Positions 33,700 through 45,808 are shown, counted from the first letter of the stretch. The stretch: DNA of 64,000 nucleotides from Ambrosia x helenae (GCA_030844895.1 CM061231.1:130667023-130731022); one strand, 5' to 3'. The notes: a model not told the origin generated them from the sequence alone. Numbers and translations: made by a program.

Positions 33700-36259
33700 T
33701 GTAACACCCCAAATTTCTAAACTGTATATTATGATAATATAAGCACACGGGGCTTTTAACTAGAGAATACTTGACAAAAGATGGAACGGGCCATATTTGC
33801 CAAATAACCAAACTTAAGTTTGGTTAATAAAAATAATAATATGGAGACCACCTCCATTATCAGGAGATCGATCTCCATCAAAACACACACACTAAAACAC
33901 ACACTTAACCAAGAAACTCAAGAACAAGCTCAATTCAAGGTCAATTCAAAGGGCTTTTGAATGCATTAGCCCTAAAATGAATCATCCAATCATAATACAC
34001 ATCAAGGTAACCTTTTATTTGACTAAATTTGAGGGTATGTTCATGCTTGGGTATGATGAAAATCATGGGTGGTTATAAAAACGTGAATTAAGGACTTGTA
34101 ATGGTTAATCTTGTATAAGAGTATCATAATACATGTTAATTTGTGTGTGTTAAACAAAATCCTTGTGAGAATGTTATAACCTTGTAGTTCATGTTAGGAA
34201 ACAAATTGGGTTTTTGGTGGATTGGTAGGAACCACCTTTAAACCACGAAATACTAGTTATAAACTATGATTAAAATGTTTATAGGAATGCTAGTATTGAT
34301 AATCTTGATCAAAGATGGACCAAGAGGTCCTCAAGTCCTAAAATTAAAGTTAGGAAAATCACGCATACCAAGTGTTTGATAAAATGCCTCAATGAGAACT
34401 CGATTTTACTCGGGCATAAATGATTTGTTGAGAACTTGTATATTGGTAAATCACGACCAAAAATGCGTATAGACAAGCAAAGACTAGGTTCTAACAACCT
34501 AAGTGGTCATTCACCTCATAGGTGCGAATACAAGAAACTATGGATAGCCAAGGAATCTCTGGTTGAGGTAAAGAGGAAGCACGCATAAGGTAAGTCACTC
34601 GATGACTTAATTCTTAATATGTCTCTAGTATGTTTATATGCTTAATTATACCTTTGTATATGCATTTGGGAATTAGACATTGAAATGTCACAAAAAGAAG
34701 CATAAATAAGATACACAATTCATAGAAAATGGCCTTAGATGAAGGTTGTTAATATCCTAATTAGACTATCGGGTCAATTGGGTAAAATGCTAGTTAGACA
34801 ATAGCTTAGGCCAAGAGTTAACATTTAGCCGGTAACGAACTCGTGCTAGTTTCTTGAGTGTATTCATGGGTTCAATGTTATCTACCTCAAACTAGTCTAG
34901 AAGCAAAAAAGGGCGCGAGCCAAGGTAAGTCATATCTATGACTTTGTAAGATAAATACATATATGCATAAGTTGGGAGTGTATTTATGGGTATATCATTT
35001 AATTCAAAATAGAAATTGTGATTTCCAAGGGATAGAAAACAACATATAAAAACCATGCCGTAAGTCATAGAGGCCGAGCGTACAAGACCGAGAGAAATGG
35101 CACATGTGGCCATGGACACGAGGCACCGCAATCACAACATAAATGACTTGTGCATAAATTTCCCTAGTCAAGCTGAGACTTGACAAGTGGGCAAAAACCA
35201 TAACTAGAACTTGGAGATCATAAAATCTTATGATTTGGTCATGTATAAAACTTAGCCGGCCAGCTTAAAGATGGATAGATAATTCATGGTTTTTGGGTTA
35301 GAAATTGAACAAGGAATCCAAACATATCTTTAATCATGTAAGAGGTACGTATTATGACCCATTAACAAGTCCCAAGAATCCCCGTAAATGGCCTTGAAGC
35401 TGCACTAAAAGTGTAGCTTGGTGCAAGAAAAAGGGTAGTTTCTAACAACAGGTTTACCTGCCCGGGTAAAACACTCACCCGCCCGGGTAAAGGTTCTGAT
35501 CAAAAAGGGTAGTTTCTAACAGCAGGTTTACCCACCCGGTAAACACTGTCACACCCTCAAAATCCACTTGCGGGGTTTTACCGCGAGGCGCATGACAAAC
35601 CAATAGTTCCCGAACCATAACCCGACTTAACTAACCCAGTTAAGTACAATATACGCGTGACTCGCTAAGGTAGACTTTCATCTAGACAACGTTGTTAACC
35701 AGAATTTGCCGGGTGTCACATCGTCCCCACGTTAAAAGAATTTTCGTCCCGAAAATTGCACAAGCACCAAAAGAACAAAGGAAATAACGAAGGAAACAAA
35801 CAAAAAGATAGAAACCAAAAGAGAGATTTACCCGAGTTGTCACAAACACATACCCGCCCGGGTAAAGGTTATGTAAAAAAAACTTCATGTTATTATTCTT
35901 TCAATACTAGACATTCATAATAACGTATTAATGGGTTATTTCCTCGCGTTTAACCCTCAGGTACTCTATTATACTGAATGGATGATGATCAAGAATTGAA
36001 CAAAGATACGAACGCACAAGACTCGTCCGCTTCCGCAACTTTTGAGCTAAAAGGGTTATAAACTTAGTTTTGGAAGGTGCCATTGAAAACGTTTTCGCTA
36101 TTAAAATCATTGTACGTATGTTTAAACCATGAGATACATGTGCAAATATTTTGTCAAAAACTCGTTGAGCTCTTAATGACAAAATCTCAAACTTTCAAAT
36201 TAAGTTTATTAACTCGTAAATCTTCTCATAATACCGCTTTAAACGGGGTGGGTCTTACA
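33700..36259. mobile_element. element 5: solo LTR of a gypsy-type element
   Basis: Starts TGTAACACCCC, ends GGGTCTTACA, and is flanked by AGAAG (33695-33699 and 36260-36264). No second LTR, primer-binding site or coding domain is found. It is therefore best read as a solo LTR left by LTR-LTR recombination, about 2.26 kb once the nested solo LTR is removed. It contains CCCGCCCGGGTAAA palindromic repeats (35449-35541, 35850-35870). Orientation is not determinable. Small open frames (34309-34497, 34892-35201) are without recognisable domains. Confidence 0.75.
35547..35844 (-). mobile_element. 298-bp solo LTR of the element 6 family, long form
   Basis: Nearly identical to 40278-40575. It is flanked by AACAC (35542-35546 and 35845-35849), so it is an independent insertion. 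On the minus strand it starts TGTGACAACTC, not TGTGACACCC as the 5' LTR of element 6 does, so it is about 124 bp longer. Confidence 0.88.
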
Positions 36260-36501
36260 AGAAGAAACTTATAAGAGAATGATTTTACTAAACAAGTGCA
36301 CACGTCTTCAAAGAGACGTCTGGTACACCTCAGCCAAACAAGAGAACACTTCACAAAAGACTAGCAACCCAAAATTGACCTAAGAACCCTCTATTTATAA
36401 TAGCATAGGGCGGTCACATTACATGGGCCATATAGGCCGAAACCCACTAACAAGACTAATAAAACCCAAGACAACGCAAACCTCTAAAGTCTAGCCCAAC
36501 A
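36260..36501 (-). repeat. 5' LTR of element 4, outer piece
   Basis: Matches 20443-20684 with five substitutions. The first five bases are the target duplication of element 5. Confidence 0.92.
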
Positions 36502-37370
36502 TTACCTATCGCCTGAGCATCGCCGCCCGTGACCCTATTGCTACGGTAACTCACCACCATTGCTCGATTACTCAAATCCACCGGACTACCCTCATAACCT
36601 TCACCCCATCATCACCAAGCCTATTTCATGTCCTAATCACGAACCGACTGTCATCATCCATCATCGTCACCCGAGACTCAACCATCACCAGAACCGTCGC
36701 TCAAAGGGTTAAGCCGGTATTATCGTTTAACTTTCCCCTCTTCCACCTCCGCCGCTAGCTCCGCCATGAACATAGGTCGAAGACCTTCGATCTGTTCCTC
36801 CATCATATCGATATGTGTGTTGGTTTGGGAGCAACAACGATCGAAATGGGAACCATCGGCAACGGTGGCGGGAGCTCACCGGTTCCCTCTTATCTCTTAA
36901 TAAAAAAGGTGTGGTTGTTGTGGGGAGCAGCTCCGCCGTTGAGCCGCCGTTGGCGGTGGCTGAAAGCCATCCAGCTCTTCCTTTCTCTTCTTCAGACTCT
37001 CGCTCTCTGTCTCTCTCTCTAGGAATATGGATATGTCTATGTATTGTGAGAGATAATGAGTGAATACGTGGGTTTTTAATAAGGTGGGGTGTCAAATAAA
37101 GGATGGGGACATGTGTCCCTTCTAGGTGGTGACACGTGTCCCCGAGTGATGACTAAGCAACTAGTCGGTTTCGGGTTCGTATCGCGTTTCGGTTTTAGAC
37201 TCGTGGTACGTACTCTCGTATAATAATTATTAATATTCCGCAAAAATATTCAGATATAAGCACCGGGTTTGGTTTCCGTGTTACTAGACGCCTTGACATA
37301 TATTATTTCTTTATTTGTTATAATAACTCAAAGCGCGAAAATTTTCTGGGGCTCAAACCGGGGTGTTACA
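36502..37370 (-). repeat. 3' LTR of element 3, inner part
   Basis: Continuation of the LTR after element 4, matching 47131-47997. It carries a GC-rich, gene-like stretch (about 36740-37020) with a CT tract; frames across it (for example 37095-36727 minus) are not preserved in the other LTR, so no gene is called. It ends GGGGTGTTACA. Confidence 0.88.
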
Positions 37371-37412
37371 TTCTCCCCCCGTTAATGGAATTCTGTCCTC
37401 GAAATTATTTTC
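37371..37412 (-). promoter_or_regulatory. polypurine tract and pre-PPT motif of element 3
   Basis: The minus strand reads ATAATTTCGAGGACAGAATT, then ATTAACGGGGGGAGAA, then the LTR start TGTAACACCCC. This is the arrangement typical of Tekay/Del-type gypsy elements. Confidence 0.85.
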
Positions 37413-39609
37413 TGGCTATTTCTGGTTGCACATCCAGTATATTCCATACTCGAATCAACGTTTGGATTCATGTACTTCTGTGTCCGTAAGCCAATCTTAG
37501 TTATACGGGTTTCACACTTCCTTATACCGCGTTCTCGGGTTCTTACGTGATATATTTATCATTTACTATAATTTACTTTTCTCGTTAAAGCATAAACGAG
37601 TTTACACAGGTTTCTTTCATTGTCAAATTTGTCAGAATCTCTCGATATTATAAAGGTGGTAAGAAATTCACAGAGCCCAACACCAGGCTCAAGAGATATA
37701 AGTCATGACGCTTAGAGTCGAAACGAAGGGTTCAAGCTATCAACGGATTAGGGTCTGTTCTCGGTTTAATTCCTAGTCCCATTTTTGATGCACCGTATGT
37801 GTTTATATATAGGGTGTACCGCAGCTAACCCACCACACCATTGGTGTCCCGAAAATGTACTAGAATTTTCACCTTGAAACCCTGACAGAAAACTTACTTT
37901 TGTCGGTATATCCTATAGGTTTTTCGAAAAATAACGAACTCTTAGGGACTATGCTTAAGGTAGGTTAACTTACCGAATTAGAGGTCTTACATTAGACTAT
38001 GTCCTTATAGTTGTTATTCTCACATATTTTTATGCCTAATATTGGGTTTAATCCTATCTATGTCATCCGCAACACCGTTGAATTCTTAAGCCTTCAAAAT
38101 TTCTACGGTATATGGTGTAGGATATAATGATGGAATGTTAGGAATTATGAAAAGTTAACCATCTACACATGCTATATTGATCTTAACCTTATCAAGGGCA
38201 CATGTCTTTTCTTTAGCATCCTAAGTCTTATTTTCTCATATGATCGATTTTTCTATCAATGTAAATTTTTTCCTACTAACTTCGACGATACTTTCTTATT
38301 CTCATCAAATATTCCTTATAATGATTATCTGGAACTCATCCACTCCCCCCGTTAGGGCCTGTCTTATACATTTTAACAAGTTTTATATGGGTGGCTCATC
38401 ACTATATTAGAGTATCACGCAAATAATCCAAAAGTTGTGGCAATAATCTAACGACAACATGGGGTATCAAAGTGGCGAAACACGTATTAACCTTATATAG
38501 TGTTCAATCCTAGTTCCTTCGAGTCACTGAATTGAGTAGTCACAGTATGCATACGCCTTTGAGCATGGTTTATTGGTATTTCTATTGCCACTTAGGAATT
38601 TTTTTTAAAATCCGCTATGATATCACAAATTCGAGGCTCTGTGTCTAACTTAAATTGGTCCGGTTCAAATAGGGAAATCTAGTATTCAAGGGTTAAACCT
38701 TCAACTTATGACCTTTGCCAATTGGTGGATGCATAGATATGATCCTACGGTTTTATATGCATGAACCTGAATTACACAATAGTATAGTAGGCGATAACTA
38801 TTTGGTTGAAAGTAAAACTTATCGAATTATCCATTTGCTAGGTAGATCAAATTCCTTCTTGGTATTCCGGGTTCTTTCAAATTGTGGCGCCAAGTTTTGG
38901 CAAGGTACCTAGTTCTCATGGTTAGTTCACATCTTATTCATAAAACTATTAGCATTCATTCATCTTATTCATAAAACTATTAGCATTCATTTAAGTTCAT
39001 GGTACATGTGTGTGTATATATATAAGTCAAGAAGTTAAGTACTATAACGGTCGAAGGTATATACATATATACTATCGTGACACGCAAACCGTACCAAGTA
39101 TGTCTAGTTCCAGGCCTTTACTATTGTCATACGAGTATATCACATATTTGTTTTTCGTCTCTAACTTAGTCTGTTGTTTTTTTTTCAAACTTCAATATCG
39201 TCTATTTTCCGCACTTAAGTTCATCGCCTTATATTTTTGTCCTTACTTAAAATCTCGGCGACTCTTCGGATTTCTTAGAACTTTTTCGTACTTGTAAATT
39301 CACAATTACATGACGTCAAGTGTAATCATCAATTTACCTCATGAAATTATTCTAGCAATCTCCGTCGTAGTCATCATTCACGTATCTCAACGCTTAAATA
39401 CTAGTCACACTGGTTCTAAGTCCGTGTAAGCATTCTAGTTTGTTCAGGTACTCAAGTTTTAACTTATTTCGTTTCTTACTCTGGTCAGTCTTATGTGATT
39501 TCAAGGCATTCCCTAGCTAGGTAGTCTTAGAGCCTTAAACGCTAAGTTCTCTAAGTTGTCCTGGTGTGGTATAGGATATCTGGAGATATCCTATTTCGCC
39601 ACAACCGTT
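37413..39609 (-). other. internal region of element 3, no coding domains
   Basis: 2.2 kb of AT-rich sequence. The open frames 38715-38912 and 39010-39297 (plus) are short, antisense to the element and unlike known proteins. Near 39296-39345 the text TTGTAAATTCACAATTAC and ATCATCAATTTACCT resembles element 2 at about 10425-10475, indicating shared ancestry of the internal regions. Confidence 0.75.
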
Positions 39610-39621
39610 GCTCTGATACCA
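39610..39621 (-). other. primer-binding site of element 3
   Basis: The minus strand reads TGGTATCAGAGC beside the 5' LTR end at 39624. Confidence 0.9.
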
Positions 39622-39623
39622 AC

Positions 39624-40277
39624 TGTAACAACCCGACCCAGAGGGTGTCGGTTGGGATGCAGTTGATACCAAAATTGCACAACGGAAGTAACAGGTACTC
39701 TATATTTATTGTTTAATACAAATTCTAATCCAAAAATATAAATACACAACTTAAATAAATAGACTAATAACTATGCAGGGACGAATCGCGGTGCTCGTCG
39801 AAGCAGTTGTTGAGGTGTAATCCATTAGTCGATTCAATCTCTACTCGTACGTATCTCTAGATGCTCTAAACCACAACACTTGTAACAATAATCCTCTACC
39901 CGATATTCTCTAATCCGCTAGTAGCAAGCATATATCTCCCAGTTGCCATCCATTAGTTTGAAGTACCTGAACACATGCTTAAAAAGAGTTGGGTCAGCAA
40001 TTACGCTGGTATGTCCGTGTAAATAGTTAAGTAAATCCAAAACAGGTTTCTCATCTCAAAAACAAGTTCACAAGTTTCCACAACACAACACATGGTGATG
40101 TACAAGCGACACCTCAAACCTTAACACAGAATCTATCTACTGCCATTATAGATTCACCTGGCAAAATATATGTCACAACGGCCCCGTGGACCTCAGTGGA
40201 GGGTTTTCCGGGCTTACGGATCCACTGTGTGTGGGGGTTTCCCCAAGTAGTACTACCCGCATATTAAGTGGCCCAAT
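39624..40277 (-). repeat. 5' LTR of element 3, inner part
   Basis: Close match to 17074-17726. Cut by element 6 at 40277; CCAAT at 40273-40277 is the target duplication, repeated at 45983-45987. Confidence 0.92.
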
Positions 40278-40451
40278 TGTCACACCCTCAAAATCCACTT
40301 GCGGGGTTTTACCGCGAGGCGCATGACAAACCAATAGTTCCCGAACCATAACCCGACTTAACTAACCCAGTTAAGTACAATATACGCGTGACTCGCTAAG
40401 GTAGACTTTCATCTAGACAACGTTGTTAACCAGAATTTGCCGGGTGTCACA
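40278..40451 (-). repeat. 3' LTR of element 6 (short form)
   Basis: 174 bp, TGTGACACCCGGC...GGGTGTGACA on the minus strand. An alternative longer form runs to 40575, matching the solo LTR at 35547-35844. Confidence 0.88.
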
Positions 40452-40610
40452 TCATCCCCACGTTAAAAGAATTTTCGTCCCGAAAATTGCACAAGCACCA
40501 AAAGAACAAAGGAAATAACGAAGGAAACAAACAAAAAGATAGAAACCAAAAGAGAGATTTACCCGAGTTGTCACATCATCCCCACGTTAAAAGGAATCTC
40601 GACCCGAGAT
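40452..40610 (-). promoter_or_regulatory. duplicated PPT module of element 6
   Basis: Read on the minus strand, the module [TCGGGACGAAA or TCGGGTCGAGA, TTCTTTTAACGTGGGGATGA, TGTGACA] occurs twice. The distal copy ends at 40576 before TGTGACAACTC. The proximal copy ends at 40452 before TGTGACACCCGG. The purine tract AACGTGGGGATGA is the same in both. Either could prime plus-strand synthesis and so define LTR length. Confidence 0.8.
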
Positions 40611-43600
40611 TCATTCAGCTGCCGAAGAGACATGTCTCGACTCGAACGCTTCCTTAGGAAAAAGATGAGGATACTTAGACATCATCTGATCCTCCCGTTC
40701 CCATGTATATTCCGGTCCCCGGTTCGAGTTCCACCGAACCTTAACGATACGAATCTTGCTGTGACGCAGGCTACGAATCTTGTAATCAAGGATCTCGACA
40801 GGTTCTTCCACAATCCGAAGACGATCATCAACCTTGATCTCTTCTAGTGGAACGATGAGAGACTCGTCAGCCAGACACTTCTTCAAGTTTGACACGTGAA
40901 AGACGTTATGTACGTTACCGAGCTCCGTCGGTAGATCAAGTCGATATGCCACCGGCCCAATCCGTTCCAGGATCGTAAATGGGCCGACATACCGCGGGTT
41001 GAGTTTGCCACGCTTCCCAAAGCGTATGACGCCCTTCCACGGTGAGACTTTTAGAAGTACCTTGTCATTGACTTGGAATTCCCATGGTTTGCGACGCTGA
41101 TCAGCATAACTCTTTTGCCGGTCCCGTGCCGCCGCCAACCGATTACGAATCTGTACGATCTTTTCCAAAGTTTCGTACACTAGTTCAGGCCCAGTGAGTT
41201 GACTCTCACCCACTTCAGCCCAACAAAGAGGAGAACGGCATTTCCGTCCGTACAGTGCTTCGAACGGAGCAGCCTTGATGCTCGTGTGATAACTGTTATT
41301 ATACGATAATTCTACTAACGGCAGATGAGCTTCCCAACCCTTTCCAAAATCGATCACACATGCCCGCAGCATGTCTTCTAAAGTTTGAATCGTGCGTTCA
41401 CTCTGACCGTCAGTCTGTGGATGATAAGCCGTACTCATGTCTAGTTGGGTACCCAAAGCCTTGTGCAAAGACTTCCAGAAGTGAGAAGTAAAATGGGAGT
41501 CACGATCCGAGATAATAGAAACTGGTACCCCGTGCTTAGAAACAACTTCTTTCAAGTAAAGGCGAGCCAAACGATCCATGGTGTCGGTCTCCTTAATAGC
41601 AAGAAAATGAGCTGATTTCGTCAACCGATCGACAATCACCCATATCTTGTCATTCCCGCTTGGTGATTTAGGAAGTTGTGTGACAAAATCCATGGTAATC
41701 CGTTCCCATTTCTATTCCGGAATTTCAGGTTGTTGCAAGAGACCCGACGGTTTCTGGTATTCCACCTTGACCTTAGCACAGGTCAAGCATTTGCTCACGT
41801 ATGAGGCTATGTCCGACCTCATGTTTGGCCACCAGTAAAGCACCTTCAGATCTTGGTACATCTTATCCGAACCAGGATGAATAGAATACCGGGACTTATG
41901 AGCCTCATCAAGAACAAGCTCTCGTAGTCCCCCGAATAAAGGAACCCATATACGTTCTGCGAAATAGTGCAGGCCATCAGGCCTTCGCTCTAGGTGCTTG
42001 TCGGCACCGTGCATAGTTTCAGCTTTAAGGTTTTCCTCCTTCAAAGCTTCTAACTGGGCAGAACGGAGTTGATCAGGTAGTGATGAATGAATAGTGAGCT
42101 GCAACGCCCGAACGCGACGAGGTTTAGTAGATTCCTTCCTGCTCAAGGCGTCTGCTACAACATTCGCCTTGCCAGGATGGTACTTAATAGCACAATCATA
42201 GTCGTTCAAAAGTTCAATCCAGCGACGCTGCCGTATGTTCAAGTGTTGTTGGTCGAAAATGTGTTGGAGACTCTTGTGATCGGTGTAAATGGTGCATTTG
42301 GTACCGTACAAGTAATGTCTCCAAATTTTCAACGCGAACACCACTGCACCCAACTCTAAATCATGAGTTGTGTAGTTCTTCTCGTGCACTTTGAGTTGAC
42401 GAGAAGCATACGCAATCACTTTCTCGCGTTGCATCAACACGCAACCGAGACCATGAATGGAAGCATCACAGTAAACAACAAAATCATCAGGACCCTCAGG
42501 TAAAGACAAAATAGGAGCAGAACACAGTTTAGACTTCAGTTCTTCAAACGCTGACTCTTGTGGTTCACCCCAGTCGAATTTCCTGTCCTTCTGCGTGAGA
42601 GTGGTGAGGGGTTGAGCAATCTTCGAGAACCCCTGAATGAAACGACGATAATAGCCCGCAAGGCCTAGGAATTGCCGCACCTCAGTTGGCGTCTTTGGTG
42701 CTCCCCAGTCCTTGATCGCTTCGATCTTAGCTGGATCGACATGAATCCCTAGTTCATTAACCACATGTCCTAGGAATTGAACTTCGCGTAACCAAAAGTC
42801 ACACTTTGAGAACTTGGCGTAAAGTTGTTCCCGTCGCAAGAGTTCCAAAACTAACCGTAGGTGTTCCCCGTGTTCGGTCTCGTTCTTGGAGTAGATCAGA
42901 ATGTCATCAATAAACACAATGACGAACTTGTCCAAATATGGTTTACAGACGCGGTTCATCAAGTCCATGAAAACCGCCGGTGCGTTCGTGAGACCGAAAG
43001 GCATGACCAAGAATTCGAAATGGCCATAACGTGTTCGAAAAGCAGTCTTTGCAACGTCAGCCTCCCTGACACGCAGCTGGTGATAACCGGACCTCAAATC
43101 GATCTTGGAATAATAACTAGAACCCTGGAGCTGGTCGAATAGATCATCAATACGTGGAAGAGGATAACGGTTCTTGACGGTCAATTTGTTCAGTTCTCTG
43201 TAGTCCACACACAATCGGAAACTTCCATCCTTCTTCTTAACAAATAGAATCGGGGCTCCCCAAGGGGAAGAACTTGGCCGGATGAAACCCTTGTCCAAGA
43301 GTTCCTGTAACTGACTAGACAATTCCTGCATCTCGGGAGGTGCAAGACGATAGGGGGCCCGAGCAATAGGAGCAGCCCCTGGTACAAGATCAATACCGAA
43401 CTCGACTTGACGATGAGGAGGAAGACCAGATAAATCATCGGGAAAAACATCAGGAAACTCGCGTACCACCGGAATGTCGTCGATCTTCTTCTCATCACTA
43501 GAGGAAACAGATAAAAGCGCCAAAACAGCTGGATAACCCTTTCGAAGACACTTAAGGGCTTTCATGCTAGAGATGATGTTTAGCGGAACACCACCCTTGA

Positions 43601-45013
43601 TACCGTACATAAAAAGAAATTCTCCATCAGGGAGAGGAATCCAAATAACCTTATCGTAACAGACAATCTCCGCGCGATACAAAGATAACCAATCCATTCC
43701 TACCACAACGTCGAAACTACCCAAAGGTACCGGCATAAGGTCGATGGGGAACGATAAACCCGACAACTCTAATTGACACTCCCGAAGGATACTAGTAGCT
43801 TCAATCGTTTTACCGTCAGCCAACTCAATAATATACTTGGTCTCTAATGGTACGGGTACTACATCTAGCAGTCGACTAACATCCATGGATACAAAACTCT
43901 TGTCGGCACCAGAATCAAATAACACGCTAACAGAATGATTATTGAGAAGAAACGTACCGGTGACTGTGTCAGGGTCCTGTCTAGCCTCAGCAGCTCCAAT
44001 GACGAAGGCACGTGCATTTCTGCCGCCGCCCCCGTTGTTCCCATTCCCGTTGTTCCCACCCTGCTTCAGTTTTGGGCAATCCTTCTTGTAATGCCCAGTG
44101 TCGCCACAGTTGTAGCATCCTTGTTTCCCTGTAGTCCCCTGAGTAGTCGGAGCTGAGCTGTTAGTTGGAGTCTGAGTCGATGGAAGTGTAACCCGACAAT
44201 CTTTAGCATAATGCCCAATTCGCTGGCAGCGGTGACAACGGTTACTATCGCAGTTCCCTTGGTGATGGCGTCCACACTTGTTGCATTTGGGCAGTTTTCC
44301 CGCATAACCACCCTGCTTGTTACCCGAAGAAGATGAACCCCCATTATCAAACCTTTTACCCTGCTGTGCAGACCCAGATCCTTTCCCGTCATTTTCCCAC
44401 TTGCGCTTGTTGTTCTCTGGGGCCTTAACAGTTGAACCCTTCGCAGGCAAAATCCCCTCATTCACTTTTAAGTTGGTCATCCTATGGGCCGATCGAACTA
44501 CCTCTGCATACGTAGGATGATTTCCAGCAGCCACTAACCCTGCAATTTCCGGTACTAACCCTGAGACATAGTGTTCAATCCTACGATATTCTGGCACATG
44601 CAAATCGGGACACAGCACTGCCAACTCATTCCGTCTCACAGTATACTTCTCGATTTCCGACCCAGTCATCTTGAGGTTCCACACCTCATGCTCCAGCTTC
44701 TGTACCTCTTCCCTCGGACAATACTCACGCTTCAGCAACTGCACAAAATTCTCCCATGGCATAGCATATGCCTCCCCAATACCCATGTTCTGGGTGATGC
44801 CATTCCACCAAGTCAATGCCACGTCCTGAAATAACGCAGCCGAATACTTTACCCGATCTTCTGGGAGACAGTTACACATCAGAAATACCGACTCCACTTT
44901 CTCCAACCACCTAAGCAAGCTAACCGCACCCTCAGTGCCAGAGAATTCCTGGGGCTTACAGTCCCGGAACATCTTGTAGGTGCACATGGGTGGGGGTGGG
45001 TCAACAGGACCAC
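40611..45013 (-). CDS. element 6 gag-pol polyprotein (exon 2), one in-frame stop
   Basis: The sense frame runs from 45011 to 40611 and is interrupted only by TAG at 41712-41714. Gag: KPQEFSGTEGAVSLLRWLEK to LKREYCPREEVQKLEH. Three CCHC-type knuckles: CNKCGRHHQGNC, CHRCQRIGHYAKDC, CYNCGDTGHYKKDC (44290-44060). Protease: LFDSGADKSFVS. RT: KIDLRSGYHQLRV and the catalytic FIDDILIYSK near 42900. RNase H: VVYCDASIHGLGCVL. Integrase zinc finger (HPGSDKMY, CLTCAKVK) precedes the stop. The catalytic core (IVDRLTKSAHF, ISDRDSHFTSHFW, YHPQTDGQSERT) and the C-terminus (VFHVSNLKKCL, TWEREDQMMSKYPHLF) follow it. The stop lies within integrase and would truncate it unless read through. Confidence 0.93.
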
Positions 45014-45095
45014 CTGAAATGAAACGTATGAGAAACCACGAAGAATGTAACCAAGGTTCACCAATGAGGCAAAGAAAATGGATAAAACAACTTAC
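45014..45095 (-). other. probable 82-nt spliceosomal intron in gag
   Basis: The minus strand starts GTAAGTTG and ends TTTCATTTCAG with T-rich sequence between. The upstream frame (45252-45096) is in phase 1, and joining restores a continuous frame through GHNGGGGPVDPPPP into gag. Without splicing the upstream frame ends at a stop within the intron region (45058). Confidence 0.6.
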
Positions 45096-45252
45096 CACCA
45101 CCGTTGTGCCCTAACTGAAAGGCAGCTTGGAGCAAGTTGTTCAGATCAGCCTGCGATAGGTTAATACCTCCACCACGACCACCAGCACCACCGCGACCAC
45201 CACCACGTCCACCATTGCGACCACCTCCACGTCCTCCACGCACTCCAGACAT
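45096..45252 (-). CDS. element 6 gag N-terminus (exon 1), RGG-rich
   Basis: Starts MSGVRGGRGGGRNGG and is almost wholly Arg/Gly repeats, then INLSQADLNNLLQAAFQ. RGG-rich segments commonly bind RNA, so a role in genome binding is plausible (inference). 52 complete codons plus one base before the predicted donor. The alternative is that translation starts inside exon 2 and this frame is not used. Confidence 0.6.
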
Positions 45253-45792
45253 GATTCTGGCAGAAAGAACGGGAAAATTTAGTTTCGCAGTTAAAGATAA
45301 CCACTAATGTTCACAAGATCAAAGCTAGATCCAATCCAGGACTATCCCCTCAAACCCAGAGCTCACTAGGGCTTCCATGCATTTCGTTTTATGATTTTGT
45401 GTGCACCCAAAATGATAAAACGCTCTACATGGTCCTCCAAGTGTTCTCCTAGTTCAAAGTTCAAATCACCGAACATAGACTCTTAGCTACACACCGTAAT
45501 ACTACGGTAGTTCATGACAAGTGTTTCTATTGGAGTGCGAAAGGGAGATGTCCGAGCCTTGGACAATTCTCAAGAGCACACGAGTTACTCCAATAAACTA
45601 CACTGCCTAGAAAACAAGTAACCCAGCCTAAGGTAGAACGGATGATGTAACGTAGAAAGACCAACGATTTAGAGACACCCCGACAAGACCATACGTAAAC
45701 CACTATAACGTTTAGTACCATGTGATCGTCTAGTGTGTGCGACTCGGCTATAGACTAGACTCTACATGCAGTCCTAGTTCACTATAACCATT
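45253..45792 (-). other. 5' untranslated leader of element 6
   Basis: 540 bp between primer-binding site and gag start without a gene. The minus-strand open frame 45721-45527 has no known domain. Confidence 0.75.
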
Positions 45793-45805
45793 GGCTCTGA
45801 TACCA
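45793..45805 (-). other. primer-binding site of element 6
   Basis: The minus strand reads TGGTATCAGAGCC, three bases inside the 5' LTR. Confidence 0.9.
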
Positions 45806-45808
45806 ATC

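Larger units (their letters stand above)
20363..36501 (-). mobile_element. element 4: Sirevirus-like Ty1/copia retrotransposon
   Basis: Flanked by TTACC (20358-20362 and 36502-36506). LTRs are 322 bp, TGTTGGGC...GACTTACA on the minus strand. Order in the sense direction: 5' LTR (split by element 5), primer-binding site, minisatellite leader, very long gag, pol (protease, integrase, RT, RNase H), 2-kb spacer, extra ORF, purine tract, 3' LTR. The extra ORF between pol and the 3' LTR and the long gag place it with the Sirevirus (Maximus/SIRE) lineage. The two LTRs differ at five positions by eye, so it is fairly young, yet the coding regions carry several stops. Confidence 0.9.

Noticed and set aside
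36727..37095. 122-codon frame in the LTR of element 3 with Arg/Ser-rich text
   Set aside because: The counterpart at 47346-47761 has different frame structure, so the frame is not conserved as coding; only the GC-rich texture is shared.
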